Source: an uncultured Ruminiclostridium sp. (GTDB lineage Bacteria; Bacillota; Clostridia; Oscillospirales; Acutalibacteraceae). Taken from it: 44,776 bases of DNA. The notes under the pieces are model-generated. The model had not been told where the DNA came from and did no database searches. It saw nothing but the letters and a program-made list of their open reading frames with translations. Positions 32,853-41,642 of the stretch are shown piece after piece (within the stretch, counting starts at the first letter, position 1; each line of letters starts with the position of its first letter). Location: contig CABUCM010000021.1 in assembly GCA_902490005.1 (NCBI GenBank), positions 1 through 44,776 of the forward strand. Reading direction: 5' to 3'. A program made the position numbers and the translations under genes.

Positions 32853-33194
32853 TTACAGCAATTCGATGATCGCCATTTCGGCGGCGTCGCCGCGGCGGGG
32901 CCCCAGCTTGGTAATTCTGGTGTAACCACCGTTTCTATCCGCATATTTCGGGGCGATCTCCTCAAACAGCCTCTTGGTAACGCCTTCCTTGGTGATGAAA
33001 GACATGGCCATTCTCTTATGGTGCAGATCGTTGACCTTTGCGAGAGTAATCATTTTCTCGGTCAAGGAACGCACTTCCTTGGCGCGAGTCACTGTGGTTT
33101 CGATTTTGCCGTTTTCCAGCAGAAAGGTAACCATCGCCCTCAGCATCGCGGTTCTATGAGCAGTGTCTCTTCCGAGCTTTCTTGTTCCGGGCAT
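32853..33194 (-). CDS. rplQ: 50S ribosomal protein L17
   Basis: 113 residues, the usual length for bacterial L17. It opens with the family signature KLGRDTAHRTAMLRAMVT and ends with KLGPRRGDAAEMAIIELL. L17 sits at the bottom of the large subunit near the exit tunnel. It is the last gene of the operon, directly after rpoA, as in most bacteria, and is followed by a terminator. Confidence 0.97.
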   Translation of the reverse strand: MPGTRKLGRDTAHRTAMLRAMVTFLLENGKIETTVTRAKEVRSLTEKMITLAKVNDLHHKRMAMSFITKEGVTKRLFEEIAPKYADRNGGYTRITKLGPRRGDAAEMAIIELL

Positions 33195-33232
33195 CGAAAA
33201 TTCACTCCTTTACCTTGGTTTATCCGGACGGC

Positions 33233-34186
33233 TTATTCGTCGTCCTTGCGAAGACTGAATCCGAGGGAGTTGAGCTTATACACAACCTCCTCCAGGGACT
33301 TGCGTCCCAGGTTGCGAACCTTCATCATATCGTCCTCAGACTTATTGATCAGGTCCTCCACTGTGTTAATGCCGGCGCGCTTCAGGCAGTTGAAGGAGCG
33401 GACGGAAAGATCCAACTCTTCAATCGTCATTTCCAGAACCTTTTCCTTGCCCTTGTCGTCCTTTTCCACCATGATCTCCGTGTTATAGCCCTTATCAGAA
33501 AGGTCTACAAACAGGTTCAGGTGCTCGGTCAGGACCTTAGCGGCTAGGGAAACCGCCTCCTGCGCGTTGATGACCCCGTTGGTCCAAACCTCCAGCGTCA
33601 GCTTGTCATAGTCGGTGATCTGACCCACGCGGGTGTTTTCCACACCGAAATTGACCTTCAACACAGGTGTATAAATAGAATCGATAGGCAGAATGCCGAT
33701 CACATTGTTCTGCATATTGGCTTTATTTCTTTCAGCGGAAATATAGCCTCTGCCTTTATCCAGGGTAATTTCCATATAGAGCCTGGCCCCGTCACCGAGG
33801 GTTGCAATGTGCATTTCGGGGTTGAGAATCTCAACCTCGCTGTCGCATTTGATGGAATCCGCGGTAACCTCGCAAGGACCCTCCGCACTGATTTCCACGG
33901 TTTTGGCACCGTCGCAGTGCAGCTTTGCCGTTAAGCCCTTCATGTTGAGGACGATCTCAGTCACATCCTCTTTCACGCCTGGTATCGTGGAAAACTCATG
34001 GAGAACTCCGTCAATCTTGATGGAGGTTACGGCAACGCCCGGCAGTGAGGAGAGCAATACCCTTCTCAAGCTGTTCCCCAGCGTTGTGCCGAAGCCGCGC
34101 TCCAGCGGCTCCACCACAAACTTGCCGTAAGTTCCGTCGGCAGATAATACTTCGGTATCAATTCTAGGCTTTTCTATCTCGATCAT
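33233..34186 (-). CDS. rpoA: DNA-directed RNA polymerase subunit alpha
   Basis: 317 residues. The N-terminal domain (residues 1-230) carries the dimerisation signature EPLERGFGTTLGNSLRRVLL. After a linker, the C-terminal domain (about 250-310) contains the helix-hairpin-helix region (LDLSVRSFNCLKRAGINTVE; NLGRKSLEEV) that binds UP elements and activators. It assembles the polymerase core. It lies between rpsD and rplQ, the standard alpha-operon position in Clostridia. Confidence 0.98.
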   Translation of the reverse strand: MIEIEKPRIDTEVLSADGTYGKFVVEPLERGFGTTLGNSLRRVLLSSLPGVAVTSIKIDGVLHEFSTIPGVKEDVTEIVLNMKGLTAKLHCDGAKTVEISAEGPCEVTADSIKCDSEVEILNPEMHIATLGDGARLYMEITLDKGRGYISAERNKANMQNNVIGILPIDSIYTPVLKVNFGVENTRVGQITDYDKLTLEVWTNGVINAQEAVSLAAKVLTEHLNLFVDLSDKGYNTEIMVEKDDKGKEKVLEMTIEELDLSVRSFNCLKRAGINTVEDLINKSEDDMMKVRNLGRKSLEEVVYKLNSLGFSLRKDDE

Positions 34187-34265
34187 TAGCGACCCTCCTT
34201 GACCTTAGGCACACAGTTGTAATTGTAAGTGATGCCAACGCGTATTGAAACCAACCGCATGGGCA

Positions 34266-34868
34266 TTATTTCGAGTACAACTCGACGATCAAGTGCTCTT
34301 CGACAGGAAGATCAATATCCTCACGGGTAGGCATGGTTACAACAGTACCCTTCAAAGAACTCTTTTCGCGCTCCAGCCAACGAGGCACCGTGACGATGGG
34401 AGCGTCTTCGCCGGTCAGCTTGCTGAACTTGACGGAAGAGCGGCTGGTTTCCGCTACTTCGATCACATCGCCGGGCTTAATCAGGTAAGAGGGAATGTTG
34501 ACCTTCTTGCCGTTCACCGTAAAGTGGCCGTGGTTCACCAGCTGTCTGGCATCCCGGCGGGTGCTGGCGAAGCCCAGGCGGTATACCGCGTTGTCCAGGC
34601 GGCGCTCCACCAGGATCAGCAGGTTTTCGCCGGCCTTGCCGGGCATACGGGTCGCCTTCTCATAATAAGAGCGGAACTGGCGCTCTAAAATACCATATAC
34701 GAACTTAACCTTTTGCTTTTCAGCCAGCTGAAGCGCGTACTCGCCCTTCTTCTTTCTCATCTGGCTGCCAGGGGAACGGGTCGTGGTCTTTTTGCTGTAA
34801 CCCATGACTGTAGGAGAAATTCCCAGAGCATGGCAGCGCTTTGCAACCGGCTGCATATTTTTAGCCAT
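34266..34868 (-). CDS. rpsD: 30S ribosomal protein S4
   Basis: 200 residues with the S4 RNA-binding domain (ERRLDNAVYRLGFASTRRDA, then LVNHGHFTVNGKKVNIPS). The N-terminus lacks the zinc Cys cluster found in some S4 proteins. S4 nucleates assembly of the 30S body and in many bacteria represses its own operon. Its place between rpsK and rpoA separates this genome from Bacillus, where rpsD lies elsewhere. Confidence 0.97.
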   Translation of the reverse strand: MAKNMQPVAKRCHALGISPTVMGYSKKTTTRSPGSQMRKKKGEYALQLAEKQKVKFVYGILERQFRSYYEKATRMPGKAGENLLILVERRLDNAVYRLGFASTRRDARQLVNHGHFTVNGKKVNIPSYLIKPGDVIEVAETSRSSVKFSKLTGEDAPIVTVPRWLEREKSSLKGTVVTMPTREDIDLPVEEHLIVELYSK

Positions 34869-34888
34869 ATCTTATTTTCTCCTTTCGA

Positions 34889-35293
34889 TTAGACACGTCT
34901 TCTCTTGGGAGGACGGCATCCGTTGTGGGGGATCGGGGTCACGTCTTTGATCATGCTGACCTCGAGCCCTGCGGCCTGCAATGCGCGGATTGCGGCTTCA
35001 CGGCCTGAACCGGGTCCCTTTACAAAAACCTCGACCGACTTCATGCCATGCTCCATAGCAACCTTTGCTGCGGTTTCCGCCGCGGTCTGCGCGGCGAAGG
35101 GAGTGCTCTTTCTGGAGCCTCTAAAACCCAGCTCACCGGCGCTTGCCCAAGAAATGGCGTTGCCTTGGGTGTCGGTGATGGTTACGATTGTGTTGTTAAA
35201 AGTGGACTGAATATGCGCGGCACCGCGATCAATATTCTTGCGCTCACGGCGTCTGCGAGTGGCGGTTTTCTTGCCGCCCTTTTGAGCTGCCAT
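34889..35293 (-). CDS. rpsK: 30S ribosomal protein S11
   Basis: 134 residues with the S11 core AHIQSTFNNTIVTITDTQGN and the C-terminal MIKDVTPIPHNGCRPPKRRR signature. The protein binds 16S rRNA in the platform near S18 and S21. It lies 12 bp after the rpsM stop and precedes rpsD by about 20 bp. Confidence 0.98.
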   Translation of the reverse strand: MAAQKGGKKTATRRRRERKNIDRGAAHIQSTFNNTIVTITDTQGNAISWASAGELGFRGSRKSTPFAAQTAAETAAKVAMEHGMKSVEVFVKGPGSGREAAIRALQAAGLEVSMIKDVTPIPHNGCRPPKRRRV

Positions 35294-35305
35294 CGAAACC
35301 CCTCC

Positions 35306-35674
35306 TTATTTCTTCTTGTTGGCTATCGTCTTCTTGGGTCCCTTGCGGGTTCTGGCGTTGGTCTTGGAACGCTGTCCTCTTACGGGCAGGCCCTTACGGT
35401 GACGGACGCCGCGATAGCAACCGATTTCAATAAGTCTCTTGATATCAAACGCAACATCCCGGCGAAGGTCGCCCTCCACGCGGCAGTTGTGGTCAATATA
35501 TTCTCTCAGCTTGGAAACATCGTCCTCGGTTAAATCTCTCACCCGGGTGTCGGGATTTACGCCGGTCGCCTTCAAAATTTCCGTGGCGGTCTTGCGCCCG
35601 ATCCCAAAGATATAGGAAAGGCCGATTTCGATTCTTTTATCTCTTGGCAAGTCTACACCTGCTATACGTGCCAT
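35306..35674 (-). CDS. rpsM: 30S ribosomal protein S13
   Basis: 122 residues, opening MARIAGVDLPRDKRIEIGLS and ending in the basic tail RSKTNARTRKGPKKTIANKK that reaches the P-site tRNA. The ATG at 35674 has AGGAGG 8 bp upstream; an in-frame GTG three codons earlier overlaps that ribosome site and is rejected. It forms part of the head and inter-subunit bridges. Confidence 0.97.
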   Translation of the reverse strand: MARIAGVDLPRDKRIEIGLSYIFGIGRKTATEILKATGVNPDTRVRDLTEDDVSKLREYIDHNCRVEGDLRRDVAFDIKRLIEIGCYRGVRHRKGLPVRGQRSKTNARTRKGPKKTIANKKK

Positions 35675-35706
35675 GCCTTGCACCTCCTGATAAATTCGTT
35701 AGCGCC

Positions 35707-35820
35707 TTAACCTTGGCGCTGCTTATGCTTCGGATTCTCACAGATCACCATAACTTTTCCCTTGCGCTTGATGATCTTGCATTTTTCGCAGATTTTCTTG
35801 ACAGAAGGTCTGACTTTCAT
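35707..35820 (-). CDS. rpmJ: 50S ribosomal protein L36
   Basis: 37 residues: MKVRPSVKKICEKCKIIKRK, then GKVMVICENPKHKQRQG. The C-x2-C and C-x4-H ligands form the zinc site of the Cys-containing L36 variant. It lies between infA and rpsM, its normal site in Firmicutes. Confidence 0.97.
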   Translation of the reverse strand: MKVRPSVKKICEKCKIIKRKGKVMVICENPKHKQRQG

Positions 35821-35834
35821 TTCGTTACGCCTCC

Positions 35835-36059
35835 TTATTTAGAACGCCATGTGATGCGGCCTCTGGTCAAGTCATAGGGAGACATCTCCAAAGTGACTTT
35901 ATCCCCGGGCAGAATCCGGATGAAGTTCATCCGTAATTTCCCGGAAATATGGGCCAGGATCATATGGCCGTTGGGAAGTTCGACCTGAAACATTGCGTTT
36001 GGCAGTGCTTCCTTCACAGTACCTTCGATTTCGATAACATCCTGTTTCGACAAAACCAT
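35835..36059 (-). CDS. infA: Translation initiation factor IF-1
   Basis: 74 residues, a single S1-like OB fold: KQDVIEIEGTVKEALPNAMF, GHMILAHISGKLRMNFIRIL, and the C-terminal PYDLTRGRITWR. It occupies the A site during initiation. The start at 36059 (MVLSK) matches the family length; the longer frame to 36125 adds a tail that overlaps the KOW gene end. It lies 14 bp before rpmJ. Confidence 0.97.
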   Translation of the reverse strand: MVLSKQDVIEIEGTVKEALPNAMFQVELPNGHMILAHISGKLRMNFIRILPGDKVTLEMSPYDLTRGRITWRSK

Positions 36060-36072
36060 AACCTCCTCATGG

Positions 36073-36327
36073 TTAAGACTGGGGATCCTTCTCCAAATAA
36101 CACCGGATCCCTCGGCGAATCTCACGATTGGTTTTCATTGCCTCTTCCGGCAGGACCATATTGGTTACCGCCAGATGCCTGCAGTTTTTCTTTTTTGGCC
36201 TTTCCAAAGGCCTGTGCTTTCCGTCACAGATCATGGCATATTCCTGATCCGCCGACAGCACTACAAAAAAACCGTGTTTGTCATGTCCCGCTTTAGACTT
36301 AACAAGCAGTCCTCGTTTCAGTTCCAT
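36073..36327 (-). CDS. KOW-domain RNA-binding protein
   Basis: 84 residues with an N-terminal KOW/L14e-like beta motif (MELKRGLLVKSKAGHDKHGF, FFVVLSAD, YAMICDGKHRPLERPKKKN) and a basic C-terminus. Small KOW proteins at this place, between map and infA, are common in Clostridia and are thought to bind RNA or ribosomes, but I know of no established function. It is preceded by a good ribosome site and translated within the operon. Confidence 0.8.
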   Translation of the reverse strand: MELKRGLLVKSKAGHDKHGFFVVLSADQEYAMICDGKHRPLERPKKKNCRHLAVTNMVLPEEAMKTNREIRRGIRCYLEKDPQS

Positions 36328-36345
36328 TGGCGCCCTCCTTTTCGG

Positions 36346-37101
36346 TCAATCGTCAGGAAGGGTGAGGATCTGGGGACCATCGGGGGTGATTGCCACGCTG
36401 TGCTCAAAGTGAGCGGACAGCTTGCCGTCCGCTGTTACCGTTGTCCATTCATCCGAAAGGATTTCGACTTCATAAGTGCCGGCATTCACCATAGGCTCTA
36501 TGGCAATGGTCATTCCGGGTAACAGGCGTACACCCCTACCGGGTGTACCGAAATTTGGTACGCTTGGATCTTCATGCAGCTTCGCACCTACGCCATGGCC
36601 GACAAAATCTCGTACCACCGAGTAGCTGCGCGCTTCTACATACCGCTGAACCGCGCTGCCGATATCACCGATGCGGTTTCCCGCTTTCGCCATTTTGATT
36701 CCCTCAAAAAGGCTTTCCTTTGTGGCATCTAAAAGGGCCCTGGCTTCTGCGCTTATGTCCCCGCAGGGGAACGTCCAAGCGTTGTCTCCGTGAAAGCCGT
36801 TAAAATGGGCGCCGATATCGATGCTGACGATATCGCCTTTTTGCACAACGCGTTTCTTGCTCGGTATGCCGTGGATGACTTCGTTGTTGACGGAAATACA
36901 CGCGCTGGCTGGAAATCCGCCGTAGCCGAGAAACGAAGGGGCGGCCCCCTGTCCCTCGATATACTTGCGGACGATCTCGTCGATTTCCCAGGTGGTAACG
37001 CCTGGTTCCACCGCCTCGCCCGCCAGCTTTAACGCGTTGGCGGAGATCCGTCCTGCTTCCCTCATCGCTTTGAGTTCACGGCTCGTTTTGAGTACAACCA
37101 T
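36346..37101 (-). CDS. map: Methionine aminopeptidase, type I
   Basis: 251 residues with the pita-bread fold. The five metal ligands are visible: Asp in SIDIGAHFNGFHGDNAWTF (two), His in GHGVGAKLHEDP, Glu in AIEPMVN and Glu in FEHSVAIT. It removes the initiator Met from nascent proteins in the cytoplasm. It lies 3 bp after adk and is cotranscribed with secY, the usual order. Confidence 0.97.
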   Translation of the reverse strand: MVVLKTSRELKAMREAGRISANALKLAGEAVEPGVTTWEIDEIVRKYIEGQGAAPSFLGYGGFPASACISVNNEVIHGIPSKKRVVQKGDIVSIDIGAHFNGFHGDNAWTFPCGDISAEARALLDATKESLFEGIKMAKAGNRIGDIGSAVQRYVEARSYSVVRDFVGHGVGAKLHEDPSVPNFGTPGRGVRLLPGMTIAIEPMVNAGTYEVEILSDEWTTVTADGKLSAHFEHSVAITPDGPQILTLPDD

Positions 37102-37104
37102 GGA

Positions 37105-37734
37105 TTAAGCCTCTAACGCTGCCAGCGTTAAGCGGGTGGTGTCGGCGACTTCCTCCTGGCCATCTACTCTTTTCACGACGCCTTGCTTTTTGTAATGGGC
37201 GATCAGGGGCTCTGTCTCTTTATGATAAACTTCCAGACGCGCCTTCACGGTGTCCGGATGGTCATCCTTGCGCTGAATGAGGGTGCCGCCGCAAATGTCG
37301 CACACGCCCTCGGCCTTCGGCTTTTTGTAAAGCAGATGGTAGGTGGCGCCGCATTTTTCGCAGACACGGCGTCCGGACATTCTGGCGATGATCGCCTCGT
37401 CGGAGACTTCCAAGTCAATGACCTTGTCGATCTTCACCATTTTGTCCAGAGCCTCGGCCTGGGGAATGGTGCGGGGGAAGCCGTCCAGGACGTAACCGTT
37501 TTTGCAGTCGTCCTCCTGTAAACGCTCCTCGATGATGCCGATGACGACCTCATCGGGAACCAGCTTTCCCGCGTCCATATAAGCTTGGGCCTTTTTGCCC
37601 ATCTCAGTGCCGTTCTTCAGCGCGGCACGGATAATATTACCCGTGGAAATTTGTGGAATGGAAAGGTGGTTGCAGATTGCCTCCGCCTGGGTTCCTTTCC
37701 CAGCGCCGGGGGCGCCCAGCAAAATAATTTTCAT
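37105..37734 (-). CDS. adk: Adenylate kinase (zinc-lid form)
   Basis: 209 residues that interconvert ATP plus AMP and 2 ADP. The P-loop is GAPGAGKGTQ (residues 7-16), the NMP-binding region has QISTGNIIRAAL and the LID carries four Cys (CEKCGATYHLL and CDICGG), so it is the structural-zinc form typical of Gram-positives. DGFPRT is also conserved. It sits between secY and map. Confidence 0.98.
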   Translation of the reverse strand: MKIILLGAPGAGKGTQAEAICNHLSIPQISTGNIIRAALKNGTEMGKKAQAYMDAGKLVPDEVVIGIIEERLQEDDCKNGYVLDGFPRTIPQAEALDKMVKIDKVIDLEVSDEAIIARMSGRRVCEKCGATYHLLYKKPKAEGVCDICGGTLIQRKDDHPDTVKARLEVYHKETEPLIAHYKKQGVVKRVDGQEEVADTTRLTLAALEA

Positions 37735-37759
37735 GCTAACGACTCCTTCCTAACCCGCG

Positions 37760-39100
37760 TTAATCCAAGAATCCCTTGTAATGGCGCATCATCATCTGGG
37801 ATTCCATCTGCTTCATGGTATCCAACGCAACGCCCACCAGAATGATGACGGAGGTTCCGCCCATCATCAGGTTGTGCATGCCTGTGAACGCGCTGAACGC
37901 CACCGGCAGCAGGGCGATAACAGCCAGGAACAAAGCGCCGATCAAAGTAATCTTTGACAGAATTTTCTGAATATAATCAGAAGTCGGCCTTCCGGGACGA
38001 ATTCCAGGAATGGTGCCGTTATTCTGACGAAGATTATTGGCCATTTCTATGGGATTATACTGAATCGCCACATAGAAATAAGCAAACATCAGAATCAGCA
38101 GGAAATAAATCAACGCATAGACCCAGCCTGTGGTGGAAAGGGCATCTAAGATCGTTTTCCAGAAGCCCGTAGGATTAACAAACATCTGGATCGTGGATGG
38201 AATGGTTAAAATAGAGCTTGCGAAGATAATCGGCATAACACCGGACATGTTGACCTTAATGGGTAAATGGGTAGACTGTCCGCCGTACATCTTTCTGCCG
38301 ACCACCCGTTTCGCATATTGAACCGGGATTCTTCTTTCCGCGTCGTTCATGAATACGATGACCCAGATAACCGCCAGGAAAACGAGTATGAACAGCGGTA
38401 CAAAGAAGTAGAATTTGCCATAGGTGTCGGGAGCCTGCCACGCGGCCTGGAGAGACTGGATCAGAATGTTGACGGTATCCGGCAGCCTTGCCACGATACC
38501 GGCGAACAACAGAATGGAAATACCATTGCCGATACCCTTCTGGTTGATCTGCTCGCCCAGCCACATCATCATCGCGGTACCGGCGGTAAACACCAGCACA
38601 ATGACGATAGCGGTAAACACGCCCGCCGCGCCCTCAGTATAACTGACAATGGGTGTGCCTTCAAAGCTGCTGCCCCTCAGATACAGATAATAGGCCAGGC
38701 CCTGAACCAAACCCAAGAGAACGGCTACATAACGGGTGATTGCGCCGATCTTTTTCCGGCCGTCCTCGCCCTCCTTGGCCATTCTCTCCAAGGGAGGAAT
38801 CGCCACTGTCAGCAGCTGCATGATAATGGAGCTGTTGATATAGGGGGTTACGGACATGGCGAACAGGGTCGCCTGGGCGAAAGCGCCGCCGGATAAGGTG
38901 TTCAAATACGCAAACGCATTAGCGTTAGAGGCATTGTCACCGCTTGTCACAAAGCCCATCAGGCCAGCCAGCGCATCCATGTTCAGGAAGGGGGCCGGCA
39001 TATTGGCGCCAATTCGGAAAATAACGATCACCATCAGGGTGAACAGGATCTTCTTTCTTAAATCCGGGATTTTCCAGGCGTTCTGCATTGTTTTGAACAA
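37760..39100 (-). CDS. secY: Protein translocase subunit SecY
   Basis: 446 residues with ten transmembrane helices. It starts MFKTMQNAWKIPDLRKKILF; the plug/TM2 region is SGGAFAQATLFAMSVTPYIN, and the cytoplasmic loops that bind the ribosome and SecA are clear (RRIPVQYAKRVVGRKMYGGQ; GIRPGRPTSDYI). It forms the SecYEG channel. The frame begins 1 bp after the rplO stop. Confidence 0.98.
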   Translation of the reverse strand: MFKTMQNAWKIPDLRKKILFTLMVIVIFRIGANMPAPFLNMDALAGLMGFVTSGDNASNANAFAYLNTLSGGAFAQATLFAMSVTPYINSSIIMQLLTVAIPPLERMAKEGEDGRKKIGAITRYVAVLLGLVQGLAYYLYLRGSSFEGTPIVSYTEGAAGVFTAIVIVLVFTAGTAMMMWLGEQINQKGIGNGISILLFAGIVARLPDTVNILIQSLQAAWQAPDTYGKFYFFVPLFILVFLAVIWVIVFMNDAERRIPVQYAKRVVGRKMYGGQSTHLPIKVNMSGVMPIIFASSILTIPSTIQMFVNPTGFWKTILDALSTTGWVYALIYFLLILMFAYFYVAIQYNPIEMANNLRQNNGTIPGIRPGRPTSDYIQKILSKITLIGALFLAVIALLPVAFSAFTGMHNLMMGGTSVIILVGVALDTMKQMESQMMMRHYKGFLD

Positions 39101-39101
39101 C

Positions 39102-39542
39102 TTAGATCACCTCAGCCTTTCCGCCGGCCGCCTCGATCTTCTGCTTCGCAGATTCAGAATAAGCACTGACCTTAACCGTCAGGTTTTTAGTCAGCTGTCC
39201 GTTGCCGAGGATCTTAATGCCGTCGCAGGCTTTTTTCGCGATGCCGGCCTTAATAATGGCCTCATTATCGACAACCGCGCCGTCTTCAAACACATTCAGA
39301 GAGCCAACATTGATGGCAACGATCTCCTTGGCGAAGATGTTGTTGAAGCCTCTCTTCGGAACGCGTCTTTGCAGCGGCATCTGGCCGCCTTCAAAGCCCG
39401 GACGCATCCCTCTGCCCGCTCTGGCCTTTTGACCTTTGTGGCCTTTTCCGGCAGTCTTGCCCTGGCCGGAGCCATGTCCTCTACCGATACGCTTGCTCTC
39501 TTTGGTGGAGCCTTCCGCCGGTGAAAGTTCATGCAGTTTCAT
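39102..39542 (-). CDS. rplO: 50S ribosomal protein L15
   Basis: 146 residues. The Gly- and basic-rich N-terminal extension that threads into 23S rRNA is evident (KRIGRGHGSGQGKTAGKGHK, then GFEGGQMPLQRRVPKRGF), followed by the globular domain with LNVFEDG and VSAYSESAKQKIEAAGG. It immediately precedes secY. Confidence 0.98.
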   Translation of the reverse strand: MKLHELSPAEGSTKESKRIGRGHGSGQGKTAGKGHKGQKARAGRGMRPGFEGGQMPLQRRVPKRGFNNIFAKEIVAINVGSLNVFEDGAVVDNEAIIKAGIAKKACDGIKILGNGQLTKNLTVKVSAYSESAKQKIEAAGGKAEVI

Positions 39543-39561
39543 TGGATTCGCACCTCCTTGC

Positions 39562-39741
39562 TTACGCTTCTGTTACCTCGATGAGGTGGATGATCTTTGC
39601 CACCTTGCCCTTTGTCTGCGGGTTATCCGGCTGAACGGTCTCGTCGCCGATCTTACGCAGACCCAAAGCCTGGGCGGTTGCAATCTGGTCCTTTTTGCTG
39701 CCGATCAGACTCTTGACCAGCTTTACCTTTAGCTGTGCCAT
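39562..39741 (-). CDS. rpmD: 50S ribosomal protein L30
   Basis: 59 residues: MAQLKVKLVKSLIGSKKDQI, ATAQALGLRKIGDETVQPDN, NPQTKGKVAKIIHLIEV. The motif order (VKSLIG, LGLRK, PQ.KGK) is that of bacterial L30. It lies between rpsE and rplO as expected in the spc operon. Confidence 0.96.
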   Translation of the reverse strand: MAQLKVKLVKSLIGSKKDQIATAQALGLRKIGDETVQPDNPQTKGKVAKIIHLIEVTEA

Positions 39742-39757
39742 ATTGCTACCCCCTTAC

Positions 39758-40261
39758 TTATAAGATTTCTTTCACGGATTTGCCGCGGATCATCGCGACT
39801 TCCTCCGCCGTACGCAGGCTCTTCAGGCCTTCCAAAGTCGCCCGCACCACATTGCAGGGGTTATTGGAACGAAGGGCCTTGGTCCTGATATCCTTGATAC
39901 CGGCCGCCTCGACCACGGCACGCACCGGGCCGCCGGCGATAACGCCGGTACCGGGAGCGGCGGGCTTCATAAGAACCTTGCCGGCGTCGTAGATCCCGAT
40001 GACCTCGTGAGGAATGGTAGTCCCTCTCAGAGAAATCTTCACCAGGTTCTTCTTGGCGTCCTCGATTCCCTTGCGGATAGCGTCCGGAACCTCGCCGGCC
40101 TTGCCGATGCCGAAGCCCACGGTGCCCTTTTCGTCGCCAACCACAACCAAAGCGGCAAACTTAAAGATACGGCCGCCCTTTACAGTCTTAGATACACGGT
40201 TGATCGCGACTACGCGCTCTTTGTATTCGCTCTCAGTCGCTTTTGCGTCAAATCTAGCCAA
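39758..40261 (-). CDS. rpsE: 30S ribosomal protein S5
   Basis: 167 residues with the double-stranded RNA-binding N-terminal domain (ERVVAINRVSKTVKGGRIFK, FAALVVVGDEKGTVGFGIGK) and the C-terminal domain (PGTGVIAGGPVRAVVEAAGI, RSNNPCNVVRATLEGL). It contributes to decoding accuracy. It follows rplR by 17 bp. Confidence 0.98.
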   Translation of the reverse strand: MARFDAKATESEYKERVVAINRVSKTVKGGRIFKFAALVVVGDEKGTVGFGIGKAGEVPDAIRKGIEDAKKNLVKISLRGTTIPHEVIGIYDAGKVLMKPAAPGTGVIAGGPVRAVVEAAGIKDIRTKALRSNNPCNVVRATLEGLKSLRTAEEVAMIRGKSVKEIL

Positions 40262-40278
40262 AAGTATTCCTCCTTCTC

Positions 40279-40638
40279 TTAGAACTTGAGGCCGCCCTCA
40301 CGGGCGCCTTCGGCCAGCTCTTTGACGCGGCCGTGGAAAATATAGCCGCCGCGGTCGAATACGACCTCGGAAATGCCCTTTTCAGCGGCACGTTTGGCAA
40401 TGAGCTCGCCAACCTTCTTCGCGGCTTCCTTGTTTCCGCCGTTTCCATCAAATTCCTTGTCCAGCGTTGAGGCCGCCGCCAGGGTTACACCCTTAACGTC
40501 GTCGATCAACTGGGCGTAGATGTGATTGGTGGAGCGGAAAACGTTCAGGCGCGGACGCGCCGCGGTGCCGCTGATCTTACCGCGCACTCTTTTATGGCGG
40601 TGTAATCTAGCTTTATTGGTATCAGCCTTATTCACCAT
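40279..40638 (-). CDS. rplR: 50S ribosomal protein L18
   Basis: 119 residues with the 5S rRNA-binding core (RLHRHKRVRGKISGTAARPR, LNVFRSTNHIYAQLIDD) and the C-terminal FDRGGYIFHGRVKELAEGAR. It helps place 5S rRNA in the central protuberance. It lies between rplF and rpsE. Confidence 0.98.
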   Translation of the reverse strand: MVNKADTNKARLHRHKRVRGKISGTAARPRLNVFRSTNHIYAQLIDDVKGVTLAAASTLDKEFDGNGGNKEAAKKVGELIAKRAAEKGISEVVFDRGGYIFHGRVKELAEGAREGGLKF

Positions 40639-40657
40639 CGTTGATTCACTCCTTTAA

Positions 40658-41206
40658 TTACTTCTTGCCGCCCTTACCGGCCTTACCTTCCTTGCGGCGG
40701 ATGACCTCGTCAACATACTTGATGCCCTTGCCCTTATAAGGCTCCGGCGGACGCTTCTCGCGGACCTCCGCGGCGAACTGTCCGACCTTCTGCTTGTCGG
40801 CGCCATGAATGATGATCTTGTTCGGGCCCGGTACCTCAATGGTAATATCGTCTGTTTCAGACATGGTTACCTGATGAGAGTACCCCAGGTTCATCACAAG
40901 GTTTTTGCCTTGCTTCTGCACACGGTAACCTACGCCGTTAACCTCCAGCTCCTTTTTGAAGCCCTCGGTCACGCCGATGACCATATTATGGATCAGGGTA
41001 CGGGTTAAGCCGTGCAGGCTGCGGTTCTCTTTCTCGTCGTTAGGACGGGTAACCAGAATCTCGCTGCCCTCGACCTTAACGGTCATGTTGGGATGAACCT
41101 TCTGAGTCAAAGTCGCCTTGGGGCCTTTGACTGTTACAACACCGTCGCTTACCTTTACGTCAACGCCGGCGGGAATATTTATAGGTTTTCTTCCAATTCG
41201 AGACAT
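40658..41206 (-). CDS. rplF: 50S ribosomal protein L6
   Basis: 182 residues, two L6 repeats: MSRIGRKPINIPAGVDVKVS at the N-terminus and the C-terminal signature PPEPYKGKGIKYVDEVIRRK near the sarcin-ricin loop side. A Lys/Gly-rich tail follows. It lies 12 bp after rpsH. Confidence 0.98.
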   Translation of the reverse strand: MSRIGRKPINIPAGVDVKVSDGVVTVKGPKATLTQKVHPNMTVKVEGSEILVTRPNDEKENRSLHGLTRTLIHNMVIGVTEGFKKELEVNGVGYRVQKQGKNLVMNLGYSHQVTMSETDDITIEVPGPNKIIIHGADKQKVGQFAAEVREKRPPEPYKGKGIKYVDEVIRRKEGKAGKGGKK

Positions 41207-41218
41207 ATCAACACCTCC

Positions 41219-41617
41219 TTACCAAATAAATGCAAGGATTTCGCCGCCTACATTCTCCTTACGGGCCTGACGGTCAGTCATAACGCCCTTGGAAGTGGAA
41301 ACGATCGCGATGCCCAGGCCCTTTAATACCTTAGGCATATCCTCTACGCTGCTGTAAATTCTCAGGCCGGGCTTGGAAACCCTGCGAAGGCCGGTGATGA
41401 CCGGGGTCTTTCCCTCGCCGTATTTCAAGGTTGCCCGGATCATGCCCTGCTTGCCATCCTCGATGACGGTAAAGCTCTTTACATAGCCCTCGTCCACCAG
41501 AATCTGCATAATCGCTTTCTTCATGTTGGAAGCCGGGATATCAACAGTTTCATGCCTGGCGGAACTCGCGTTGCGGATTCTCGTCAGCAAATCTGCGATA
41601 GAATCAGTAATTTGCAC
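41219..41617 (-). CDS. rpsH: 30S ribosomal protein S8
   Basis: 132 residues, starting MQITDSIADLLTRIRNASSA and ending in the S8 signature STSKGVMTDRQARKENVGGE. The protein binds helix 21 of 16S rRNA and often represses the spc operon in bacteria. It lies between rpsN and rplF. Confidence 0.98.
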   Translation of the reverse strand: MQITDSIADLLTRIRNASSARHETVDIPASNMKKAIMQILVDEGYVKSFTVIEDGKQGMIRATLKYGEGKTPVITGLRRVSKPGLRIYSSVEDMPKVLKGLGIAIVSTSKGVMTDRQARKENVGGEILAFIW

Positions 41618-41642
41618 TGCCGTTTACCTCCTTTGCTCTTGC

